Assembly: GCA_964432415.1 (NCBI GenBank)
Contig: CAYSNW010000001.1
Location: forward strand, 62,001 to 126,000
Length of the DNA: 64,000 bases
DNA from: JAFECT01 sp964432415
GTDB lineage: Bacteria > Pseudomonadota > Alphaproteobacteria > Caulobacterales > Caulobacteraceae
Direction of reading: 5' to 3'
The translations under genes were made by a program, and so were the position numbers. Below the pieces are notes generated by a model. It was given only the letters and a program-made list of their open reading frames with translations, made no database searches and was not told the DNA's origin. Positions 29,155 to 37,406 of this stretch are shown here, in pieces; positions within the stretch are counted from its first letter, which is position 1, and every line of letters begins with the position of its first letter.

Positions 29155-30152
29155 GCCGCTCGACCTTCTTCTGCATCGACGGCCACACGGCCGGAAATCC
29201 GGTCCGCCTGATCTCGGGCGGGGCGCCGGTGCTGAACGGCGCGACGATGAGCGAGCGGCGCCAGGACTTCATCGCCCGCTACGACTGGATCCGAAAAAGC
29301 CTGATGTTCGAGCCGCGCGGCCACGACATGATGTCGGGCGGCTTCCTCTACCCGCCCTTCGATCCGGCGTCCGACGCCGCCATCCTGTTCGTGGAGACCT
29401 CCGGCTGCCTGCCCATGTGCGGCCACGGGACCATCGGCATGATCACCTTCGGCCTCGAGCACGGCCTGATCCGGCCGCGCGAGGAGGGCCGTCTTCGGGT
29501 CGAGGTTCCGGCGGGACTGCTGGAGGTCGAATACGGCCGCGAGGGCGACAAGGTGCGCTGGGTGCGCATCCGCAATGTGGCTAGCTTCCTGGCCGCCGAG
29601 GGGATCGAGATCGAGGTTCCGGGTTTCGGGCCCCTCACGGTGGACGTCGCCTATGGCGGCAACTTCTACGCCATCATCGAACCGCAGGGGCCGTACACGG
29701 GCCTCGACGACCTCGGCGCCTCGCGGATCGTGACCCTGTCGCGCACCGTGCGCGAGCTGATGCGCGCCGCGGTCGAGCCGGTGCATCCGCTGGATCCCAC
29801 CATCCGCGGCGTCAGCCACCTGCTCTGGGCCGACAAGCCGAAGGGCGAGGGCGCCGACGGGCGCAATGCGGTCTTCTACGGCGAGCGGGCCATCGACCGC
29901 AGCCCCTGCGGCACGGGGACATCCGCGCGGCTGGCGCACCTGCACGCGAAGGGGCGGCTGAAGCCCGGCGAGCGGTTCGTGCATGAAAGCTATATCGGCA
30001 GCCGCTTCATCGGGCGCATAGAAGGGGTGACGGAGGTGGGAGGCGTTCCGGCCATCGTCCCCTCCATCGAGGGCTCCGCCTGGGCCACCGGTTTCAACCA
30101 GATCTGGGTCGACGGCGACGACCCCTTCTGGGAAGGTTTCAGTGTAATCTGA
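29151..30152 (+). CDS. 4-hydroxyproline 2-epimerase (proline racemase family)
   Basis: A 333-residue two-base epimerase that inverts C2 of trans-4-hydroxy-L-proline. Both catalytic cysteines are present: Cys90 in LPMCGHGTIG and Cys253 in RSPCGTGTSARLA. Having Cys at both positions excludes the dehydratase branch (Thr in place of the second-site Cys). N-terminal FFCIDGHTAGNPVRLISGG is the family signature. Coupled by GTGA to the deaminase gene and followed 21 bases later by the GntR regulator. Confidence 0.92.
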   Translation: MSRSTFFCIDGHTAGNPVRLISGGAPVLNGATMSERRQDFIARYDWIRKSLMFEPRGHDMMSGGFLYPPFDPASDAAILFVETSGCLPMCGHGTIGMITFGLEHGLIRPREEGRLRVEVPAGLLEVEYGREGDKVRWVRIRNVASFLAAEGIEIEVPGFGPLTVDVAYGGNFYAIIEPQGPYTGLDDLGASRIVTLSRTVRELMRAAVEPVHPLDPTIRGVSHLLWADKPKGEGADGRNAVFYGERAIDRSPCGTGTSARLAHLHAKGRLKPGERFVHESYIGSRFIGRIEGVTEVGGVPAIVPSIEGSAWATGFNQIWVDGDDPFWEGFSVI

Positions 30153-30173
30153 CCCGTCCGCGAGAGGCGAGCG

Positions 30174-30797
30174 ATGGCCGACCCCATCTATGACGACGTC
30201 CGCGCCCGCATCGTCTCGGGCCGCCTGCCGGCGGGCCGCCCCGTGCGCCAGGACAGTCTGGCCGCGGACCTGGGCGTGTCCAAGATTCCGTTGCGCGAGG
30301 CCCTCGCCCGGCTGGAGCGCGACGGCCTGGTGATCTCCCATCCGCGCCGCGGTTTCGAGGTCAAGCCGCTCCTGAAGGACGAGGCGGAGGAGATTTTCGA
30401 ACTGCGGCTCAAGATCGAGCCGGCTGCGGCGGCCCAGGGCGCCCGCAACGCCACCGCCGCCGACCGGGCCTTCGCCAAACAGGCCATGGAGGCGCTGGAC
30501 GCCGCCACCGCCGCCGGCGCCGAAGGGACCGCCGACCTCAACCGCGCCTTCCACATGGCCCTGGTGCGCCCGGCCGGACGGCCGCTCACCGCCGAACTGG
30601 TCGAGCGCCTGCACATCCTGGCCGAGCGCTACGTCCGCGCCCACCTCAGCCCCCACGGCCGTCCCGACCGCGCCCGGCGCGAGCACGCCGACCTGTGGGA
30701 GGCCTGGAGCGCCAACCGCCCCCACTCGGTGGAGACCCAGGTGCGCGCCCACATTTCCGCCGCGCTCGACGACCTGCGCGCCCAGCTTCACGACTGA
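30174..30797 (+). CDS. GntR-family regulator (FCD subfamily)
   Basis: A 207-residue regulator: an N-terminal winged helix (IYDDVRARIVSGRLPAGRPV; SKIPLREALARLERDGLVIS) and a C-terminal all-helical FCD domain whose metal/ligand pocket includes LNRAFHMAL and the His of HISAALDDL. It lies within the hydroxyproline cluster and would bind the ATCGTATACGAT palindrome at 28199; the inducer is likely a pathway intermediate. Both points are inference from position. Confidence 0.88.
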   Translation: MADPIYDDVRARIVSGRLPAGRPVRQDSLAADLGVSKIPLREALARLERDGLVISHPRRGFEVKPLLKDEAEEIFELRLKIEPAAAAQGARNATAADRAFAKQAMEALDAATAAGAEGTADLNRAFHMALVRPAGRPLTAELVERLHILAERYVRAHLSPHGRPDRARREHADLWEAWSANRPHSVETQVRAHISAALDDLRAQLHD

Positions 30798-30819
30798 CCT
30801 TTTTTCGGGACCCGACCCC

Positions 30820-32025
30820 ATGCGCCTGCATCTGAAGAACGCCCGCATCTGGGACGGATCGTCCGACCATTACGTCGAGGGCGACGTCCTGTCGGTCGAC
30901 GGCCGTATCGCCGAGATCGGCCGGGTCAGCTTGAAGTCCGACCGGGTCATCGACGTGAAGGGCAAGGCGCTGCTGCCGGGCTTCATCGACGCCCATTTCC
31001 ATGCCTATGCGACGGACGCGAACCTGTCCTACGTCGACACCCTGCCGGTGTCCTACCTCGCCCACCATGCGTCGAAGCTGCTGGGCGAGGCCCTGGACCG
31101 GGGCTTTACCACCGTGCGCGACGCCGGCGGCGCCGACTGGGGCCTGTGGCGCGCCACCGAGGACGGGGTGCTGCGCGGCCCGCGCATCTTCTATTCCGGC
31201 AAGGCCCTGTCCCAGACCGGCGGCCACGGTGACGGCCGCGCCCAGCACATCGAGCCCTGCGGCTGCCGCCACATCGGGGGCCTGTCCCAGGTAGTCGACG
31301 GCGTCGATGCGGTGCGGGCCGCCGTGCGCGAGGTGCTGCGCAAGGGCGCCCACCAGATCAAGATCTTCACCTCTGGCGGCATCTCTTCGCCCACCGATCC
31401 GATCTGGATGCAGCAGTATTCGTCGGAGGAAATCCGCGCCATTGTGGAGGAGGCCGAGCCCCGGCGCACCTATGTGCTGGCCCACGCTTACACGCCGGGC
31501 GGCATCATGCACGCCATCGACAACGGGGTGCGCTCCATCGAGCACGGCAACCTGCTCGACGCCCCGACCGCGCGGCACATGGCCACCAAGAAGGCCTTCC
31601 TGGTGCCCACGCTCATCACCTACGACGTGCTGATGACCGAGGGCGCGGCGCTGGGCATGCCCCAGGCCCAGGTCGACAAGATCGGCGAGGTCGCCGCGAG
31701 AGGCGGCGAGGCGGTCAAGCTGGCCCGGGCGGCAGGGGTCAAGATCGGCCTCGGCACCGACCTGCTCGGCGCCATGCACCGCTGGCAGCTCAACGAATTC
31801 CGCCTGCGCGGGATGGTCGATAAGCCGCTCGACGTGCTGCGCTCGGCCACCAGCATCAATGCCGAACTGATCATGCGCGAGGGAGAGCTGGGCTGCATCG
31901 CGCCGGGCGCCCATGCGGATCTGTGCGTGTGGGAAGGCGATCCGCTGAGCGACCTCTCGACCCTCTGGGAGAAGGGGCCGTCGCTGGTGGTCAAGGGTGG
32001 GGCGGTGATGGCGGAGCGGGTCTGA
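30820..32025 (+). CDS. Metal-dependent amidohydrolase, prolidase/imidazolonepropionase-like
   Basis: A 401-residue amidohydrolase: GFIDAHFHAYATD supplies the HxH metal ligands, IKIFTSGGIS the carboxylated lysine, VLAHAYTPGG and SIEHGN two more His ligands, and GLGTDLLG the catalytic Asp. Members of this branch from Caulobacter and its relatives cleave Xaa-Pro or other dipeptides at the cytoplasmic face. Its place at the end of the hydroxyproline operon suggests a peptidase that frees hydroxyproline or proline from collagen-like dipeptides; an unrelated imidazolone-type hydrolase remains possible. Confidence 0.83.
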   Translation: MRLHLKNARIWDGSSDHYVEGDVLSVDGRIAEIGRVSLKSDRVIDVKGKALLPGFIDAHFHAYATDANLSYVDTLPVSYLAHHASKLLGEALDRGFTTVRDAGGADWGLWRATEDGVLRGPRIFYSGKALSQTGGHGDGRAQHIEPCGCRHIGGLSQVVDGVDAVRAAVREVLRKGAHQIKIFTSGGISSPTDPIWMQQYSSEEIRAIVEEAEPRRTYVLAHAYTPGGIMHAIDNGVRSIEHGNLLDAPTARHMATKKAFLVPTLITYDVLMTEGAALGMPQAQVDKIGEVAARGGEAVKLARAAGVKIGLGTDLLGAMHRWQLNEFRLRGMVDKPLDVLRSATSINAELIMREGELGCIAPGAHADLCVWEGDPLSDLSTLWEKGPSLVVKGGAVMAERV

Positions 32026-32027
32026 CC

Positions 32028-32435
32028 TTGGCCATCTTCGGCGCGCCACCGACCGACCTCGAAGCCACGAACGCCGAGGTCCGCGAATTCCAGAAGATAC
32101 GATTGATCATAGCTCGGATCGGCGTGGTGACCGGGCCGTTGGCGATCACCGTCATTGTGGCGAGCCTCTTCACACACCTGACAGCTCTGATCCAAGGAGG
32201 CCTTCTGCTCCTGGCTGTCACTGCCTTCAACAACGCGGTCCTGGTCTGTTTCAGGACCAGGCTCCTTTTCAGGATCGGCAAATGGACCGGGATGAACGGC
32301 GAGCGGATTCAGCGGACCGACCATCCCGCACGCTTCTGGGTTCTGATCGCCACTAACACAGTCGTCCTGTTGGGCTGGGCCGGAGCAGGCGCATTCCTGA
32401 CCTGGGAAGCGATCTTTTCGCCGCCACGCCTCTAA
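32028..32435 (+). CDS. Hypothetical membrane protein
   Basis: A 135-residue protein with three hydrophobic segments (VVTGPLAITVIVASLFTHLT; ALIQGGLLLLAVTAF; VLIATNTVVLLGWAGAGAFL) and short basic loops. I placed the start at the TTG at 32028, two bases after the previous stop; GTG codons further upstream would overlap the amidohydrolase by 100 bases. No family is recognised. Its base composition and codon use are noticeably less GC-biased than those of its neighbours, so it may be a later insertion. Confidence 0.55.
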   Translation: MAIFGAPPTDLEATNAEVREFQKIRLIIARIGVVTGPLAITVIVASLFTHLTALIQGGLLLLAVTAFNNAVLVCFRTRLLFRIGKWTGMNGERIQRTDHPARFWVLIATNTVVLLGWAGAGAFLTWEAIFSPPRL

Positions 32436-32566
32436 GTCCGACCCTCCGCGACAGCAGCGCCACGCCTTGCCAACAGCCCCGCTCAAGCACACATTAACCC
32501 TTTGAAAAGCCTGTGCCCGCGTGATGGGCGTCTGGCTTAGCCGTTCAGGAGCCGCGTTCCGGCGCC

Positions 32567-33803
<1,237 letters not shown>

Positions 33804-33823
<20 letters not shown>

Positions 33824-35042
33824 GGCGCAGGCCGCCCATACCCTCCTGAATCCTGGCGCGGTGCGCGAGCGGGCGCACGAGATGCTCGGCCATGGGGTCG
33901 AGGGCCGGCTGGACGACTGGTCGGTCGATCTCGACCGGCTGCCGTCGGTGGCGGCCTTCGTCGCGTCCGTGGTGCGCGGGCAATACCCGACGCTGGAGGT
34001 CCCCTTCCATGCGCGCTGGCGCCACTTCGTGGTGGGCGGGCGCGACCTGTGGGCGGAACTGGACGGCCGCTGGCTGGACCCGGCCAGCCGGGCCAGGGCG
34101 GCCTTCGACCTGGCCATCGTCTCGGTGCTGCTGGACGCCGGCGCCGGTCCAGCCTGGAAATACTACGACGCCGGCACCGGCTCGATCACGGCCCGCTCCG
34201 AGGGTCTGGCCGTCGCCAGCTTCCGGCTGTTCGAAAGCGGCGCCCTGTCGGCGAAGCGCGGGGATCGCCTGCGCGCGGACGCCTCGGCCCTGGCCGCGCT
34301 CGAGACCCCGACGATCGTCGAAGGCTTCCAGGTCGCGGCGGACAATCTGCTGCTCGGCCTGGATGGCCGCGCCGAGCTCCTGGCGCGCCTGGGGGCGACG
34401 GCGATCGCGCGGCCTGACCTTTTCGCCTTGGCGGATGAGCCCCGTCCCGGCGGACTCTACGACGCCATGATCGCCCGCGCCGAAGGCCCACGGCTTCGTG
34501 CGCCGGTGATCCTGGAGGTCCTGCTCGAGGCGCTCGGCCCGATCTGGAAGGACCGCCTGTCGCTCGGCGGCGTCCCGCTCGGCGACTGCTGGCGCCACCC
34601 GGCGCTGAAGCGCGACGACGCGACGAACGGCCTCGTTCCCCTGCACAAGCTGTCCCAGTGGCTGGCCTACTCCCTGGTCGAGCCGCTGCAGGCCTCGGGG
34701 ATCGAGGTGGTCGATCTCGACGGCCTGACGGGCCTGGCCGAATACCGCAACGGCGGGCTGTTCTTCGACACGGGGGTGCTGAGCCTGAAGGACAGGTCCG
34801 ACGCCGGGCGCGAGCATCCGGTCTCGTCACCTCTGGTGGTCGGCTGGCGCTCCATGACCGTGGCCCTGCTGGACCGTATCGCGCCCCTGGTGCGCGACCG
34901 GTTGGGGGTCACGGCGGAGCAGTTCCCGCTCGCGCGCGTGCTTGAGGGCGGCACCTGGGCGGCGGGGCGGGTCCTGGCGAAACAGCATCGCGCCGACGCA
35001 GGCCCGCCGCTGCGCATTGCCAGTGACGGCACGGTGTTCTAA
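33804..35042 (+). CDS. DUF1688 / URC4-like protein of uracil catabolism
   Basis: A 412-residue soluble protein of the DUF1688 family (LLNPGAVRERAHEMLGHGVE; GLFFDTGVLSLK; EGGTWAAGRVLAKQHR at the C-terminus). URC4 is genetically required for the URC uracil pathway in yeast, but to my knowledge its chemical role is not settled. The GTG start lies 20 bases inside the 3' end of the cyclohydrolase-like gene with AAGGG just upstream, so the two are translationally coupled. Confidence 0.85.
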
Positions 35043-35075
35043 CCCACGCCCCAACTTGCTTTGGGGAGCAGTCCG

Positions 35076-35705
35076 ATGAAGGGCGTCACGGTCGTCGACC
35101 ATCCGCTGGTGCGGCACAAGCTGACGATCATGCGGGACAAGGAGACCACCACGGTCAAGTTCCGCACCCTGCTCAGGGAAATCTCCATGCTGCTCTGCTA
35201 CGAGGTCACCCGCGACCTGGCGCTGGAGCCGGTGGACATCGAGACCCCGGTCGCCCCGACCCGGGCCTACAAGATCGCCGGCAAGAAGCTGGTCTTCGCC
35301 CCCATCCTGCGCGCGGGTGTGGGCCTGCTGGAGGGCATGCTGGACCTGGTGCCCTCGGCGCGGGTGGCCCACATCGGTCTCTATCGCGATCCCCAGACCC
35401 TGGTGCCGGTGGAGTACTACTTCAAGGCGCCGGAGAACCTTGCCGACCGCCTGATCATCGTCATCGACCCCATGCTGGCCACCGCCGGCACCGCCATCGC
35501 CGCGGTCGAGCGGCTGAAGGAGCGCGGCGCCAAGGACATCCGCCTGGTCTGCCTGGTCGCCGCGCCCGAAGGCGTCGCCGCCTTCCAGGGCGCCCACCCG
35601 GACGTGCCGATCTGGACGGCCTCGGTGGACGAGCGCCTCAACGACCACGGCTACATCGTGCCGGGCCTCGGCGACGCCGGCGACCGGCTGTTCGGGACGA
35701 AGTAA
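35076..35705 (+). CDS. upp: Uracil phosphoribosyltransferase
   Basis: A 209-residue type I phosphoribosyltransferase that makes UMP from uracil and PRPP. The PRPP loop is DPMLATAGTAIAAVERLKE, and the C-terminal YIVPGLGDAGDRLFGTK binds uracil. GGGGAG precedes the ATG at 35076. Placed after the Urc1 and DUF1688 genes, it is better read as the first step of URC-type uracil breakdown (uracil to UMP) than as simple salvage; in yeast the same activity (FUR1/URC6) is required. Ends next to the convergent mannosidase. Confidence 0.93.
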   Translation: MKGVTVVDHPLVRHKLTIMRDKETTTVKFRTLLREISMLLCYEVTRDLALEPVDIETPVAPTRAYKIAGKKLVFAPILRAGVGLLEGMLDLVPSARVAHIGLYRDPQTLVPVEYYFKAPENLADRLIIVIDPMLATAGTAIAAVERLKERGAKDIRLVCLVAAPEGVAAFQGAHPDVPIWTASVDERLNDHGYIVPGLGDAGDRLFGTK

Positions 35706-37103
35706 CTACCGCTTGAAGCCCACGAAGACGTTTCCCTCCGTGGACAGATAATTGTTCCGATAGTCGAAGCGCGGCGTGTCGGAGAACAGCAGCCAATAGT
35801 ATTTCATCTGCTCGCTCCACCAGTAGCCGGGACAGAAGTCGCCCTGGGCCGCCGGTTGGACGGTGACGTCGGTCAGGACCGTGTAGCCGTACTTCGCCCG
35901 GCTGGCCGCCTTCATGTTCCGGTAGTGGGTCGCGGCCAGGTCGCGCCAGTGATCGTTGCGGTCCAGCAGCCAAAGGTTCAGGCAGCTGTCGACGAACTCG
36001 GGTCGCAGGTCGTTGGTCTTGCGCGTCGCGGTCTCGGTTCCGAAGTCGTAGCCCTCCGGCAGCACGCCGAAGCGCTCCTGCACGGCTGCCCAGGACGCCA
36101 GGTAGTCCGCCCCCGCCCGCTTCGCCCCGCCCTGGGCCAGCTGGCCGGCCCAGAAGCTGGCCAGTTCGCTCTGGTGACGGTCGAGAAGGGCGCCGGTCTC
36201 GAAATCCACCTGCCGGAACCACAGGTGACCGTGGGCGTGCTCGGACTGGTAGGTCAGGATCGCCTTGGCGTGGACGTCGTACATCCGCTTGAAGTCGCGG
36301 TCGCCGAACAGCTGCCAGCCATCCCACAGATATTCGAAATAGGAGTCGGTCGGCGGCCCGATCGAGGCCCGGCGGCTCGCCCAGGCGCCGGTCTCCACGT
36401 CGATGGTGTCGGCCACCAGCCCGATCTTGGAGCGGCGCTCAAAGCCGGCGACCACCGCCCGCTTGGCGGCGTCATGCCAGCGCTTCTCGCCGGTCGCCTG
36501 GCTGAGCGTCCCGAACTCGGCGATGTAGGTGCCGAACTCGGCGGGGTAGGTCAGCTTGTCCCTGGCCGCCCCGGTCCTGAGGTTGACGAAACGGTAGGGC
36601 AGGCCGGTCGGCGACTTCGCAAACGCCGGCATCAGCCGGTCGGCGAGATCCTTTGCGAGAGCCAGCAGCTTCTTCTCGCCCCCCGCCTTCCAGGCCGAGA
36701 GCAGGCCGCCGACCAGCCGGATGTTGGTCTCGAACACCTGGATGTCGCGGTCGTGGTCGAAGCTCAGGTGGTCGCAGACCCAACGCACCCCCTGTTCGAA
36801 CTCACCGTCCAGCCCCATCAGCCACAGGGTGTCGAGCGCCTCGACGATGGTCAGGCCGAGCGACGGGCCGCCCTCGAAGAAGAAGGATTCCTTTCCCCCG
36901 CTGACCGGCTTGATCTGGTCGGCGCCCCAGGCGCGGTCGGCGTAGCCCTGCCAGGCCCAGGCCATCTCCGCGCGGACATCCGCGGCCAGGGCCTTCCAGG
37001 GTCCGTGACGGGATTTCGTGGACGCCGCCTCGACCGGCGTTACCGGAACCAGGCTCGCGCCGGCCAGGGCCGTGAGCGCGCTCCGGCGGGAAAACGGGGG
37101 CAT
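35706..37103 (-). CDS. GH47 alpha-mannosidase, exported
   Basis: A 465-residue glycoside hydrolase of family 47 (inverting alpha-1,2-mannosidases). Motifs: FFFEGGPSLGLTIVEALDTL with WLMGLDGEF, FETNIRLVGGLLSAW, LRPEFVDSCLNLWLLDRNDH, and a C-terminal STEGNVFVGFKR, where the Thr-Glu pair corresponds to the calcium-binding end of the barrel. A GH47 enzyme from Caulobacter has been characterised, so the family is known in this group. The N-terminus MPPFSRRSALTALAGASLVP is a twin-arginine type signal. The gene is alone on its strand, convergent with upp. Confidence 0.88.
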   Translation of the reverse strand: MPPFSRRSALTALAGASLVPVTPVEAASTKSRHGPWKALAADVRAEMAWAWQGYADRAWGADQIKPVSGGKESFFFEGGPSLGLTIVEALDTLWLMGLDGEFEQGVRWVCDHLSFDHDRDIQVFETNIRLVGGLLSAWKAGGEKKLLALAKDLADRLMPAFAKSPTGLPYRFVNLRTGAARDKLTYPAEFGTYIAEFGTLSQATGEKRWHDAAKRAVVAGFERRSKIGLVADTIDVETGAWASRRASIGPPTDSYFEYLWDGWQLFGDRDFKRMYDVHAKAILTYQSEHAHGHLWFRQVDFETGALLDRHQSELASFWAGQLAQGGAKRAGADYLASWAAVQERFGVLPEGYDFGTETATRKTNDLRPEFVDSCLNLWLLDRNDHWRDLAATHYRNMKAASRAKYGYTVLTDVTVQPAAQGDFCPGYWWSEQMKYYWLLFSDTPRFDYRNNYLSTEGNVFVGFKR

Positions 37104-37256
37104 GGGAGGCGGGCCTTTCGCTGGAATCGCAAGGGTCCTCGACGCTGCACCGCTGTTCGCGTGACCACAAGCGGCCTGCGGCATTCGCGCCACAGGGCGG
37201 CGACTGTGTCCTCGATGAGGCTTGCCAAGCCGGCGAACCTGTTGGTAACTTCGGAT

Positions 37257-37270
37257 TGCTACCGGTGTCA
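37257..37270. promoter_or_regulatory. LacI-type uronate operator 1 of the TonB receptor
   Basis: TGCTACCGGTGTCA agrees with TGACACCGGTGTCA in 12 of 14 positions. Its centre is 34 bases from the next operator, about three turns of the helix, so two repressor dimers would lie on the same face. Confidence 0.7.
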
Positions 37271-37290
37271 CAAATTGCTGCGGCGAGGAA

Positions 37291-37304
37291 TGACACCGGT
37301 GTCA
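37291..37304. promoter_or_regulatory. LacI-type uronate operator 2 of the TonB receptor
   Basis: TGACACCGGTGTCA, a perfect 14-base palindrome with the central CG step usual for LacI-family sites. It lies 103 bases before the receptor start and is the best-preserved member of the set. Confidence 0.85.
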
Positions 37305-37406
37305 GGTTGGGGATCCGGAAAGGTTTCCGCGAAGAGAAGTTGGCGAAAGCCACATCGCGGGGGGCGGGGATCGCCGGTAACGATATGCCGACCGGGGAGG
37401 AGGCAG

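Larger units (their letters stand above)
37104..37406. other. Divergent regulatory region between GH47 and the TonB receptor
   Basis: 303 bases with no gene. It carries two LacI-type operators (37257-37270 and 37291-37304, listed separately) and a GGGGAGGAGG ribosome-binding site before the receptor start. Nothing recognisable lies between 37104 and 37250; whether the operators also affect the mannosidase, 150 bases away, is unclear. Confidence 0.7.
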
